NCBI GenBank assembly: GCA_016282055.1
Contig: JAEEJT010000191.1
Location: forward strand, 1-9,622
Source of the DNA: Bacilli bacterium
Lineage (GTDB): Bacteria; Bacillota_I; Bacilli_A; ML615J-28; CAG-698
Length of the DNA stretch: 9,622 nt
Direction of reading: 5' to 3'
The notes under the pieces are model-generated. The model saw only the letters and a list, made by a program, of their open reading frames with translations, did not search any database and had not been told where the DNA came from. Positions 1 through 7,860 of this stretch are shown one piece after another. Position numbers and translations under genes: made by a program. How positions within the stretch are numbered: the stretch's first letter is position 1; each line of letters begins with the position of its first letter.

Positions 1-601
1 CTTGCTTATATTCATCAAGTTCTTGTTTATTTTTTTCTTTAAGTTCTTCTTCTTGAAGTCTTATTTTTTCTTTATTTTTTTGATTAATAATAGAAATCAT
101 ATTAATAAGTTCACTAATCAAAAAATATAAGAATATAATAATAATAACACCAAATATTAAATTCTTATTATTACCAATAAGTTTACCAATACCAAGAAAA
201 GAACCATATTTAACAACTTTTCCAATAAACAATTCAGATGTAACTTCAATGTCATCAATACTAGAATTATTATCACCTTTTGTTACAAGATAATTATCTT
301 TAACTTCAATAACTCTATGAACAACATTTATATTATATTTTGGATTATAATAAACAATAATATCATTTGCTTTAATACTATTATAATCATAATCTTTTAT
401 AACAATAATATCATCTTTATGAATAACAGGCTCCATTGATTCAGTTGGTACATAAGAAATACCTAAACCGAAAAATTTGAATTGTTTATTGTTTTTTATA
501 TTTATAGTACCAGCAACCAAAACATAAATAGTAAAAAGAAATAACAAAAGAATAATTATATTAATAACAATTTGAATCTTACTTTGCTTTTTCTTCTCCA
601 T
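1..601 (-). CDS. SipW/ER-type signal peptidase I (second copy), 3' end missing
   Basis: Membrane serine protease that removes signal peptides from secreted proteins. My translation gives 200 residues before the window edge. There is a membrane helix at about 10-31, a catalytic-serine motif TESMEP (Ser55), a VVHRV motif with His95 and a KGDN motif with Asp110. A second membrane helix lies at about 148-170, followed by a Lys/Glu-rich coiled-coil start at 173-200 that continues off the edge. Histidine in place of the usual catalytic lysine places it in the ER/SipW-like class (MEROPS S26B), known to process TasA/camelysin-type proteins. The ATG overlaps the end of the DUF2357 gene by 23 bases in another frame. 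AAGGTG lies seven bases upstream, so the two genes are translationally coupled. It is distinct from the peptidase at 4166-4969, being shorter between Ser and His. Its substrates are unknown; the neighbouring TasA-like proteins are obvious candidates. Confidence 0.87.
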   Translation of the reverse strand, partial: MEKKKQSKIQIVINIIILLLFLFTIYVLVAGTINIKNNKQFKFFGLGISYVPTESMEPVIHKDDIIVIKDYDYNSIKANDIIVYYNPKYNINVVHRVIEVKDNYLVTKGDNNSSIDDIEVTSELFIGKVVKYGSFLGIGKLIGNNKNLIFGVIIIIFLYFLISELINMISIINQKNKEKIRLQEEELKEKNKQELDEYKQ

Positions 602-2573
602 TTTGGTTCACCTTTTTATTTTTCTTTTCATAAGCCAAAACTTTAGCTAAAGCTATTTTTTCTTTTTCAGCTTGAATGATTTTTTCCTCATCATTCTTTG
701 CTTTATTTGTAAGATCTTCTTTAGCTTTTAAATATTCATTTTGCATCTTTTCAAGCTTTTGTTGTTGCTTTTCTTCTTCTTGTTTTTTAATTAAATCATA
801 TTCTTTACTAACTCTACTAGCTTCAATGTCTAATTTCTTAAGTACTTGATTAACTCTAACACTAGATAATTTTTGTTTCTTAGTCTTATCTTTACTAAAT
901 TGTTGTTTTAAGTCTTTTAATTCTTTAGTATATTTAACCTTTAAATCATTAGCTTCAGCAGTATACTTAGATTTAATAACTTTAAGCTCTTCTTTACATT
1001 TATTACTAACAGTCTTATTACTTTGATTAATTGCATTCTTTTCAAATTCAAATAAATTCTTTTCATCATCAAGTTTAGCAATTTGTTTAGAAAGCTTTTT
1101 TATTTGTTCTTTATAATTAAGAATTTCATCCTCTAATCGAGAAATCTTTTCTTCTCTTATTGTTTCTTTAATTTGATTAGATTTAGATTTAATATAGTTA
1201 TTATTAATTTGCTCTAGATTAGTTAATAATCTCTTTTCTCTTAAAATAGCATTTTTATAATCTGTCTCTTTTATCTCACGTATTACTTTAGCATATTTAA
1301 GTTTATTCATTGCATCTCTATAATCTCTATCAATATCTTCTCTAATTAAACTATGGAAAATATCTTTATTCTCTTCAAACTTAAAGATAGATTCATATAA
1401 ACCATTAACAATATCAGTTGCTTTTCTTAAAGCTTTTTTCATAGCTTGTTCATCAGTAACACGATTGTTTTCACGTATTTCTTCAACTGATTGTTTAAAT
1501 AATTCCTTGTATTTCTTTAGGAAATATTCATTTAATGTTGTATCTTCAATATGTAGTGATTTTGGATTTTCGACAACATCACTAGCATTTTGTGTAAGCA
1601 TCGTATTCTTCTTTAAGACTTTAGCTTTATCATTTTCTGTAATGTTAAATAAATAATCTCTTTCAATCTGATTACCTAAAATTACACTAGTATTTAATAA
1701 TACTAAATCTTCCATTTCTCTTTGGAAATCAGAATCAAACTTTAAGTTTTTTTCACGAATATCAACATCATAATCCATTGTAGAATATCGATCTAAGAAT
1801 ATCCATAAGTTATAAGCATTCTTAAAATCAGGATTTTTTAAAATAACATTAGTTTTTTGAATAGGTGGTCTAACAATAGGAAATGATTTCATCATTTTCA
1901 TAAATTTAGATTGATATAAACCGGTAATTAATAAATTAAGTTTATTTACTCTTTCAAGTAAATCATAGTTATGTTCATTAATTTTCTTATTATCAAGATC
2001 TCTTTTAATACATAAATCAATATGCATTGTAACATTAGAATCATCTAAATCAAAATCACTATCAATAGCAACATGATCTTTTTGAAAAGATTCAACGTTT
2101 TCACTAATAATAGCAGCTCTATTTTTAACGAACAAAAATAGTCTTTTTATTAAAGTATAAATAAATCTATTTTCATAAACATTAAAATCTTGTTCAGGTG
2201 TTTCAACAAGAATCTTACTTGGAATAACATCTTCTTTTTTAACATCACGTAAGTATTGAGTATGACTTGCTAAATGTTGAAAAGATCTTTGTCCAGGATT
2301 TTTAGCTTTATCAATAGCAACAACATCTTCATCATATTTAATAAATGATCTAGGGTTTTTAATAATTTTATCAATACTTGGTAAATGTGATTCCAATACC
2401 TTAATCCAATTATCATCAAACTTCTTTGTTTCAGAAATATTCTTTTGATAAAATTTATTTGTTCCAGTATGATAATTCTCTCTAAAAAACTTTACAAAAT
2501 CAAGATTATCATATTCAAACAAATTTTGACTTATATGGTTGTAATATTTATCTAAATCATCTCTATTAAACAT
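579..2573 (-). CDS. DUF2357-type protein (McrB partner family) with long C-terminal coiled coil, no visible nuclease
   Basis: About 664 residues from the ATG at 2573, which has GAGG six bases upstream; a TTG 12 bases further out lies inside the ribosome binding site and is rejected. The N-terminal half resembles DUF2357: NPRSF at about 73-77, QHLASHTQ at about 99-106, and VETPEQ followed by YENRF near 123-137. A PPIQKTN stretch then an FKNAYNLW stretch lie near 236-257. DUF2357 proteins usually pair with McrB-like AAA+ ATPases and carry a C-terminal PD-(D/E)XK nuclease. I find no D...(D/E)xK or 'DAKY'-like motif here. Instead residues about 430-655 are almost continuous Lys/Glu/Gln-rich helix of coiled-coil type, including an imperfect 11-residue repeat near 537-558 (YTAEANDLK, then YTKELKDLK). 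No signal peptide or membrane helix is seen, so it is cytoplasmic. It follows the McrB-like gene directly and overlaps the next peptidase gene. A scaffold or adaptor role for the ATPase is inference. Confidence 0.72.
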   Translation of the reverse strand: MFNRDDLDKYYNHISQNLFEYDNLDFVKFFRENYHTGTNKFYQKNISETKKFDDNWIKVLESHLPSIDKIIKNPRSFIKYDEDVVAIDKAKNPGQRSFQHLASHTQYLRDVKKEDVIPSKILVETPEQDFNVYENRFIYTLIKRLFLFVKNRAAIISENVESFQKDHVAIDSDFDLDDSNVTMHIDLCIKRDLDNKKINEHNYDLLERVNKLNLLITGLYQSKFMKMMKSFPIVRPPIQKTNVILKNPDFKNAYNLWIFLDRYSTMDYDVDIREKNLKFDSDFQREMEDLVLLNTSVILGNQIERDYLFNITENDKAKVLKKNTMLTQNASDVVENPKSLHIEDTTLNEYFLKKYKELFKQSVEEIRENNRVTDEQAMKKALRKATDIVNGLYESIFKFEENKDIFHSLIREDIDRDYRDAMNKLKYAKVIREIKETDYKNAILREKRLLTNLEQINNNYIKSKSNQIKETIREEKISRLEDEILNYKEQIKKLSKQIAKLDDEKNLFEFEKNAINQSNKTVSNKCKEELKVIKSKYTAEANDLKVKYTKELKDLKQQFSKDKTKKQKLSSVRVNQVLKKLDIEASRVSKEYDLIKKQEEEKQQQKLEKMQNEYLKAKEDLTNKAKNDEEKIIQAEKEKIALAKVLAYEKKNKKVNQNGEEKAK

Positions 2574-2582
2574 AATACACCT

Positions 2583-2619
2583 CAAAAAAAATAAACTCTT
2601 AAGAAATTCTTAAGAGTTT
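2583..2619 (-). terminator. Intrinsic terminator or attenuator between the AAA+ and DUF2357 genes
   Basis: A near-perfect inverted repeat (arms ACTCTTAAGAA and TTCTTAAGAGT, one base between, at about 2595-2617) includes the stop codon of the AAA+ gene. On the minus strand it is followed by a T-rich run, TTTATTTTTTTT (about 2594-2583). That run ends against the GAGG ribosome binding site of the DUF2357 gene, and no room for a promoter exists between them. It therefore probably works as a partial terminator that lowers downstream expression. The stem is AT-rich, so its strength is uncertain. Confidence 0.6.
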
Positions 2620-4148
2620 TTGATTAAGTCTTTAATGTAATTTATACATTCTTTACAAGCACCCTTTCCGAATACTTTATCAAAAAATGCAATCAAATCA
2701 TTTAATTCTTTATGTAAGAAAGAAAGGTTTAAACTCTCAAATTTTCTTATAACTTTACGAGCAATAAAACTATCTATTCCATCAATTTCAGTACCACCAC
2801 ATGCTACATATACAGGAACAAAAGTTTTTAATTGTTTCATAATACGGTTACCAAAAGTAACCTTTAAATTATCAGCAATAAACTTATCAATTTTAGCAAC
2901 ATTATCTAAAGTCTTAGTTGATAAAGCATTTGTAGCAAGTGCTTCATTAAATAATCCATCAAGATACTCGTATGTCATTGTGATACCTTCAGTAAATGGT
3001 GAATCATTAAATTTTGCTTTACTATTCATTTCAATAATTGTTGAACGGTCATAAACCTTATCAGTAATAGTAAATGTTGAATCATCACGATTGGCAGTTC
3101 CAATAAACCATACATTTTGTGGTACTTTAATCTTACCATTTATAATATTATTAGGGTCAGATGCTTGACTATCTGGAACAACATCAATCTTCCATTCATT
3201 AGCATCAGGCATTTCCATAATAGATAAGAATTCAGCAAAATAATATTCAATACGAGCAAGATTCATTTCATCCAAAATGATAAAGTTTAAATCTTGACGA
3301 TATGTAGTTTCATATAAAGCCTTTAAGAAATCTGTTTCATTAAAACGCTTTGTAAATTCATTTAAATAGCCTAATAATTCAGCTCTATCTCTCCAAGAAG
3401 GTTGAACTGAAATAATACTTGAATCATGCCCAAAGAACTTACCCATAGCATAAGGTAAAGATGTTTTACCTGTACCAGAGATACCTTCTAGAATCATAAT
3501 TTTAGAAGTTGCAAGACCAGCAAAGAATGATGCAACAACTTCTTTTGTATAATATAAATGTAATTGACTAGCACTAAAATTAATAAACCTTTCAACAAGT
3601 GCAACAAGGCTTATCATATCATGTGTTTTCATTACAATATTTGTATTTTCTAATTCATATTTTTTATCAACTTCAATTAACTTAACAAATCTTGAATTAA
3701 CAGTTTCTTTCTTTATCTCAACATTTTCTTCTTCAATTAAAGAAGGCTTTCTCATGCCAGCACCCAAGCCATTGGTTGCTCTCATACCTAATATTTGATT
3801 TTTCTCTAAAACTAATTCTTCAATTTTATAATTAAGTTGATCGATTTCTTCAAGTAAATCCTCTTTTTGTTTCTTATTAGTTAAGAATCTTCTTCTTTTA
3901 ATAATTCCTTGAACTATTCTCCAAACAATAAAAGTTATAAATGTTGCATTAATCATGAATACTAATAAGAAACAAATCCAGTCAATAACAGTAAAATTAC
4001 CACTAGATTTTAATAAAGTATTAACATAATTAATAATATCATTATATAACCATTTTTTAAAACCATTGAAAATAGTCTTAACAAAACTCCAAAGATTTAC
4101 GAAAAATTCACTAATGAAGTTAACATAATATCTCGCCCATTCACGCAT
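2610..4148 (-). CDS. Membrane-anchored McrB-like AAA+ ATPase
   Basis: 512 residues. Residues 1-50 are aromatic-rich and amphipathic. A membrane helix lies at about 54-83 and is followed by KRRR, placing the rest in the cytoplasm by the positive-inside rule. A short coiled coil follows at about 92-118, then a linker. The AAA+ domain spans about 175-480: Walker A GISGTGKT (222-229), Walker B LDEMNLAR (292-299, the McrB-type signature), sensor-1 region IGTANRDD (349-356, like the MNTAD segment of McrB), and DKVYDRS (363-369) with a likely arginine finger. McrB proteins form nucleotide-driven rings that work with a McrC or DUF2357 partner, and the next gene encodes such a partner. A membrane anchor and the absence of a DNA-binding domain are unlike classical McrB. 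The start lies 17 bases after the peptidase stop with a weak GGGGATG site. Its role is unknown; powering assembly or turnover of the neighbouring surface system is inference. Confidence 0.85.
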   Translation of the reverse strand: MREWARYYVNFISEFFVNLWSFVKTIFNGFKKWLYNDIINYVNTLLKSSGNFTVIDWICFLLVFMINATFITFIVWRIVQGIIKRRRFLTNKKQKEDLLEEIDQLNYKIEELVLEKNQILGMRATNGLGAGMRKPSLIEEENVEIKKETVNSRFVKLIEVDKKYELENTNIVMKTHDMISLVALVERFINFSASQLHLYYTKEVVASFFAGLATSKIMILEGISGTGKTSLPYAMGKFFGHDSSIISVQPSWRDRAELLGYLNEFTKRFNETDFLKALYETTYRQDLNFIILDEMNLARIEYYFAEFLSIMEMPDANEWKIDVVPDSQASDPNNIINGKIKVPQNVWFIGTANRDDSTFTITDKVYDRSTIIEMNSKAKFNDSPFTEGITMTYEYLDGLFNEALATNALSTKTLDNVAKIDKFIADNLKVTFGNRIMKQLKTFVPVYVACGGTEIDGIDSFIARKVIRKFESLNLSFLHKELNDLIAFFDKVFGKGACKECINYIKDLIKNS

Positions 4149-4165
4149 TTGTTAACACATCCCCA

Positions 4166-4969
4166 TTAATTATTGTTTTTCTTATCTTCCATTTCTTTTA
4201 ATAATTCTTCACGAATTCTAGCTTTTTCAGCTTCTAATTCAGCTTTTTGTTGTTCTTCTTTTTGAGCCATAGATTCTTCCATCTTTTGCTTGTTTAATAT
4301 TAAAATATTTCTAACAAGGAAGAATCCCTCTAAAAGTAATAATATAGCAGTTGGTAAAACAATACATAAACCAAATCCTTTTTTAGATTGTAAGAAATCT
4401 AATGTCTTACCACCATTTTTCCAATTTCCTCTATATACAGAAATAATTTGATCTTTAGAAACAGTTTGAATATGCTTGCTTACTTCACTAGCCCAAGCTT
4501 CATCTTCAGCACCATTCAAATTTTCAAATCTATTTTGATCATAAACATAATCCTTAGTACTATCAGTAACTCCTACTTTATCACCTTGACAAATGTATGA
4601 TTTACTTCCATCTTCAAAAGTACTAATAGCAACAATTCTATGGGTATTATATTGATTAGTTTTATCACTAATAGTTGTATCTTTAAATGTAATAATATCA
4701 CCAACTTTTAAATTAGCAATAATATCATCATTTGCAATTTTTCCAATTACTAAATCACCTTTTTTAAATGAATCTTCTTTATTTCCATCCATTGATGAAC
4801 TTTGTACAGATAAGAAATTATATCCAAATAAATTTGGAACACTTTCTTCTCTTCCTCTTAAGTTAGCAATTGAAAATACAATTAAGAAACAAATAAATAA
4901 ATAAAACAATACATTTAATACAATAGTTAATACTTTCTTAGTTATACTTTGTTTAACACTTTTTTCCAT
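4166..4969 (-). CDS. sipW: SipW-type signal peptidase I with coiled-coil tail
   Basis: 267-residue membrane signal peptidase. A membrane helix lies at about 13-35 and the nucleophile is in SSSM (Ser59). A conserved GD.V stretch spans 71-74, THRIV carries His110, and QGDK carries Asp130. A second membrane helix spans about 199-225. A highly charged coiled-coil tail of some 40 residues (227-267) should lie in the cytoplasm. Ser-His-Asp rather than Ser-Lys marks the SipW/ER-type family. In Bacillus subtilis SipW processes the biofilm fibre proteins TapA and TasA, and three TasA-like genes lie just upstream here. The extracytoplasmic domain has an acidic insert at about 134-165. The gene opens the left operon: ATG 4969 is preceded by AGAGG at five bases, with a candidate promoter about 37 bases further out. 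The next gene starts 17 bases after its stop. The symbol is given by family resemblance, not proven orthology. Confidence 0.88.
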   Translation of the reverse strand: MEKSVKQSITKKVLTIVLNVLFYLFICFLIVFSIANLRGREESVPNLFGYNFLSVQSSSMDGNKEDSFKKGDLVIGKIANDDIIANLKVGDIITFKDTTISDKTNQYNTHRIVAISTFEDGSKSYICQGDKVGVTDSTKDYVYDQNRFENLNGAEDEAWASEVSKHIQTVSKDQIISVYRGNWKNGGKTLDFLQSKKGFGLCIVLPTAILLLLEGFFLVRNILILNKQKMEESMAQKEEQQKAELEAEKARIREELLKEMEDKKNNN

Positions 4970-5005
4970 AAAAACCTCTATAAAAATTGAATCTCTAATA
5001 TATAT

Positions 5006-5014
5006 ATAATATCA
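5006..5014 (-). promoter_or_regulatory. Candidate extended -10 promoter of the sipW/AAA+/DUF2357 operon
   Basis: The minus strand reads TGATATTAT, an extended -10 element (TG, one base, TATTAT). It sits about 37 bases before the sipW start, just beyond the hairpin closing the previous operon. A -35 at 17 bases spacing is poor (TAGATT), which is tolerable for an extended -10 promoter. The surrounding TATATA run makes chance matches likely. Confidence 0.4.
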
Positions 5015-5055
5015 TAAAAGAAATTAAAAATCTATATTTTAAAACTATTTTTTTT

Positions 5056-5083
5056 AAAAGGCTTAGGTATTTGCCTAAGCCTT
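5056..5083 (-). terminator. Hairpin closing the TasA-like operon
   Basis: A perfect 10-base inverted repeat (AAGGCTTAGG / CCTAAGCCTT at 5074-5083 and 5058-5067, six-base loop) lies 11 bases after the stop of the third TasA-like gene. The minus-strand T run is only four bases, then A-rich. Termination may be incomplete, allowing some read-through into sipW, or the hairpin may stabilise the mRNA 3' end. No T run follows on the plus strand. Confidence 0.6.
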
Positions 5084-5094
5084 AAGAAATAACA

Positions 5095-6033
5095 TTAATT
5101 ATTAACAACTTCAGCAGTAACACCAAATTCTAATTTTAATGTAAGAGCTCCATTAATAATTGCATTAATGCATTCATCATCCCAACCATCTAGCCAAATA
5201 GTTGTATAGAATGTTACAGTTTTACTATTTGTAGTAAATTCACCAATCTTTGTATCACTTGCAGCATAAGTACTAGCTGGATTAACCATACCAAAATCAG
5301 CATCAGCATTATCAGTTACAATAGTATAGTTTTTGCTTGCAGCATATAATTGAGCAAAACCAGTTGTTTTATTTCCATCAGTAGCACTAACTTGATCATT
5401 TCCACTTCCATAATTAATAGCAGTATAAACATCACTTACAGTATGACCATAAGCTTGGCAAGTAAATAAATATCCACTAGTTGTTCCAGTACTTAAAGTT
5501 AATCTTGCAGCATCACTTGGATAGAATACTTTAGCAGCACCAGCAGTTAAATTATAAGCAGTTTTAGCATTTGTTATTGTTGTATCAGCAGTCCAGTTGA
5601 TTGCAGCAGAATCAAATTGAGCATTCTTTAAGAATAGATCAACATGATAATTATCAGTAATATCACCAGTATATCTTACATTAAATTGTAATTGTAAATA
5701 TTTAGTAGAAGCACTATTATCACCATCTTTAAAAGCAAAAGCAGCTGTAGAATCAGTATCTAATGTTGTCATAGCAATATTGTCTAATTCAGTATTAATA
5801 GCATTAGCAGAAATATAATCAGCAACATTTTGTTGTGATAAAGTTGTATACCATTTATTTGTATTACCTAATGAAATTTCAATACCTTCATCAGCGATAA
5901 TTTCAGCATTAATCTGACTAACAGTAACTTCGTTACCTAAAGTAAACCATGCAAATGTTGTAGTTCCTAAAGCAACTAAAGCAAATGCAACAGATAGAAT
6001 TGATAAAAATAATTTTCTTGATAGTTTTTTCAT
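5095..6033 (-). CDS. TasA/camelysin-like secreted surface protein (SipW-type signal), third of three
   Basis: 312 residues. A SipW-class signal sequence occupies about 1-29: basic start MKKLSRK, hydrophobic core, then LGTTTFAWF, with cleavage expected around the FA/WF site. The mature part is rich in Ala, Thr and Asn, as in beta-rich fibre subunits. It starts with a QIN...DEGIEISL stretch (40-55) that matches QIN...GVGIYATL in the neighbouring paralogue. Near the C-terminus is IWLDGWDDEC (279-288), shared as W-x-[D/E]-G-W with the two genes upstream. Such proteins are exported by Sec, cut by SipW and can assemble into extracellular fibres (TasA) or cell-surface layers. A strong AAAGGAG site precedes the ATG, and the gap to the previous gene is 22 bases. 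It may be the major subunit, because it has the best ribosome binding site of the three (inference). Confidence 0.8.
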   Translation of the reverse strand: MKKLSRKLFLSILSVAFALVALGTTTFAWFTLGNEVTVSQINAEIIADEGIEISLGNTNKWYTTLSQQNVADYISANAINTELDNIAMTTLDTDSTAAFAFKDGDNSASTKYLQLQFNVRYTGDITDNYHVDLFLKNAQFDSAAINWTADTTITNAKTAYNLTAGAAKVFYPSDAARLTLSTGTTSGYLFTCQAYGHTVSDVYTAINYGSGNDQVSATDGNKTTGFAQLYAASKNYTIVTDNADADFGMVNPASTYAASDTKIGEFTTNSKTVTFYTTIWLDGWDDECINAIINGALTLKLEFGVTAEVVNN

Positions 6034-6055
6034 TTTTTAATATCTCCTTTTATAT

Positions 6056-7051
6056 CTAATTATTATATTTTATTGCAAATTCAAAATTTAATTGAGCTTT
6101 AATCTTATCAGCATAAATTGCGTCAAAGCAATCAGCATCCCATCCTTCAGCCCATAGTCTCATTACAGTATATCCATAATAACAACCATCTGTAGAATCA
6201 TAAGTTAAATTAGCAACTAATGAATTATTATTAGTAGCAAAATTAACACCATTTGTAACAGTAAATGTGGTAATTCCTTTTGTATGAAGAGAATCAACAG
6301 TTGTATAACAAGCATCATTAAATACACTTGGAGTAGCTGGAGCAGTTATATTTTTATTACTCTTTGTATTGTAATAATTAATTGCACCATATTGATATCC
6401 AAATCCTCTTGATGGATTTTTATCAAAGTTAAATAATATAGCTTTTGTAAAATCAGTTGAATCAAATGAAGCATACACAGCATTAGATGCATATCTAACA
6501 CCACTTGTTCCTTCAGTTCCTTCTTCTTCTAGGTAAGTAACTGTTGGAGTAAAATTTGTTCCTTCTGAAACAACACTTGTTCCATTACCAAGACTACTAT
6601 AAGTAGCACTATTATTGTAATTAACTAAATAAACACCGCCATCACCAAGACTACCTAAATTTTCACTAACAACTTTAAAATAAATTGTAAGTTCAATGTA
6701 ATCTCTATTAGCAACAGCTGCTTCAGAACCATCACAATTTTTCACAAATGTTTTACCATCTGTTGTAGTAGCTCCAACAAGTTTAATTCCACTACCAATG
6801 CTTGCATTGATTTCAGAACTTGTAATTTCATTCAACCAATCTTTCTTTGAATAATCAATTGTTTCACCAACAACTCCGCCCTCAGTATCAAGAGTCGCAT
6901 AAATACCAACACCATTCACAACAGTCATATTGATTTGTTCAACAGTGTTTGTTGTATTTAAGCTAAACCATGCATAAGTTGAAGCGCCTAATGCAGTAAC
7001 AGTTAAAACAATTGCCATAGTCATCAAAATAAATTTTCTTTTAAATTTCAT
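6056..7051 (-). CDS. TasA/camelysin-like secreted surface protein (SipW-type signal), second of three
   Basis: 331 residues. The SipW-class signal sequence has a basic start (MKFKRK), a hydrophobic core at about 7-21 and then LGASTYAWFSL (21-31). The mature region opens with EQINMTVVNGVGIYATL and is rich in Asn, Thr, Ser and Tyr with little charge, as expected for a beta-rich extracellular subunit. The C-terminal motif RLWAEGWDADC (298-308) matches IWLDGWDDEC of the next gene. The two share overall plan but diverge in the middle, so they are likely paralogues with different roles rather than a recent duplication. The ATG follows GAGGGTG by seven bases. That site overlaps the stop codon of the upstream gene (13-base gap), indicating coupled translation. 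It is probably processed by the SipW-type peptidases encoded downstream; polymerisation is inferred from the family. Confidence 0.8.
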   Translation of the reverse strand: MKFKRKFILMTMAIVLTVTALGASTYAWFSLNTTNTVEQINMTVVNGVGIYATLDTEGGVVGETIDYSKKDWLNEITSSEINASIGSGIKLVGATTTDGKTFVKNCDGSEAAVANRDYIELTIYFKVVSENLGSLGDGGVYLVNYNNSATYSSLGNGTSVVSEGTNFTPTVTYLEEEGTEGTSGVRYASNAVYASFDSTDFTKAILFNFDKNPSRGFGYQYGAINYYNTKSNKNITAPATPSVFNDACYTTVDSLHTKGITTFTVTNGVNFATNNNSLVANLTYDSTDGCYYGYTVMRLWAEGWDADCFDAIYADKIKAQLNFEFAIKYNN

Positions 7052-7064
7052 TTACTTTCACCCT

Positions 7065-7772
7065 CTAAGCTTGTCTTACATTTTCAACATCGAAACTCAT
7101 TCTCATTTTAAATTGACCACCTTGAATAGAATCATCACAATACCAACCATCAATCCATACAATAACCGTATACTTAATAAGTTCTTCAGGACGCAAGTTT
7201 TCTAATAGATCAGAACATATAATATCTTCACTTTCAAAGTATTTTATATATTCATCTGGTAATGCATCCTTTGGATGTTTTCCATTTTCGGGTTGTTTTT
7301 CATAAACAGAAGTTTCAACACCATTTTTTATAATCATAACTCTTATGACATCACCAACATTTTTTGTGTTTCTTACTATATCAACATTCAATGAAAGATC
7401 CACACTAGTATCTCCATCATTTTTAATATAGAAGGTATAACCGATGAAGTTCTTCTTATCAGGATTTTCATAATCACCATCTTGATTAACAACATCATCG
7501 ACTACTTCAGCTATATCTAAATAAGATATTGGATAACAATTAGTAACAGGATTAACTAGTAATCTTGGATAACTAGAAGTAAAATTAATATCATCAGATA
7601 AGCTAATACCATAAGTATATGCTGTCTCATCTAATGAAATAACAAATGTACCAGTATTCATACCAAAGTAAGCTACTACCCCAATGGCAGCTGAAAGCAA
7701 ACCACTAATTAAGATTGATACTAATAGAAAGTTTTTCCTTATCTTATATTTAGTCATAGTAGTATTTTTCAT
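7065..7772 (-). CDS. TasA/TapA-like secreted or membrane-anchored protein, first of three
   Basis: 235 residues, first gene after the riboswitch. The N-terminus has a basic segment (KYKIRK) and a hydrophobic helix at about 14-36 ending in GVVAYFG, a weaker version of the LGxxxxAWF SipW signal. It is uncertain whether it is cleaved or stays anchored. A stretch ETAYTYGISLS (49-59) resembles the post-signal region of the paralogues. The C-terminus carries VWIDGWYCDD (205-214), the same W-x-[D/E]-G-W motif as the other two. The middle is more charged than in its neighbours. Its size and its lead position recall TapA, the minor anchoring or nucleating subunit of the B. subtilis tapA-sipW-tasA operon, but no clear homology is seen. 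AAGGGGTGG lies seven bases before the ATG. An in-frame ATG five codons later is less well placed. Confidence 0.7.
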   Translation of the reverse strand: MKNTTMTKYKIRKNFLLVSILISGLLSAAIGVVAYFGMNTGTFVISLDETAYTYGISLSDDINFTSSYPRLLVNPVTNCYPISYLDIAEVVDDVVNQDGDYENPDKKNFIGYTFYIKNDGDTSVDLSLNVDIVRNTKNVGDVIRVMIIKNGVETSVYEKQPENGKHPKDALPDEYIKYFESEDIICSDLLENLRPEELIKYTVIVWIDGWYCDDSIQGGQFKMRMSFDVENVRQA

Positions 7773-7826
7773 AATAATACCACCCCTTCAAATATAATAA
7801 TTTCTTATTTAATATCGCATGACAAC

Positions 7827-7860
7827 AAAAAAAAACCAATTGTCATAATATGACAACTGG
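7827..7860 (-). terminator. Riboswitch-controlled intrinsic terminator
   Basis: The minus strand has an 11-pair stem (CCAGTTGTCAT / ATGACAATTGG, one G-T pair, three-base loop) at 7860-7836, directly followed by nine T residues (7835-7827). This is a textbook Rho-independent terminator, 54 bases before the first TasA-like gene. Its 5' arm contains TTGTC (7856-7852), which can pair with GGCAA (7912-7908) to close the aptamer. Terminator and aptamer P1 therefore exclude each other. The remaining leader to 7773 is AT-rich and holds only a further GTTGTCAT copy and the ribosome binding site. Confidence 0.88.

Noticed and set aside
1465..1656. 63-codon open frame on the plus strand
   Set aside because: It lies antisense inside the well-supported DUF2357 gene, has no ribosome binding site or recognisable domain, and the AT-rich complement explains it.
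2574..2585. TTG start 12 bases upstream for the DUF2357 gene
   Set aside because: The TTG overlaps the GAGG ribosome binding site that serves the ATG at 2573.
579..4148. Classical McrBC restriction system
   Set aside because: No nuclease motif and no DNA-binding domain are visible, the ATPase is membrane-anchored, and the neighbours are secretion genes.
4998..5011. TATATA run as a simple repeat or multiple -10 elements
   Set aside because: Such short AT runs are expected in this base composition. Only the extended -10 reading is kept, at low confidence.
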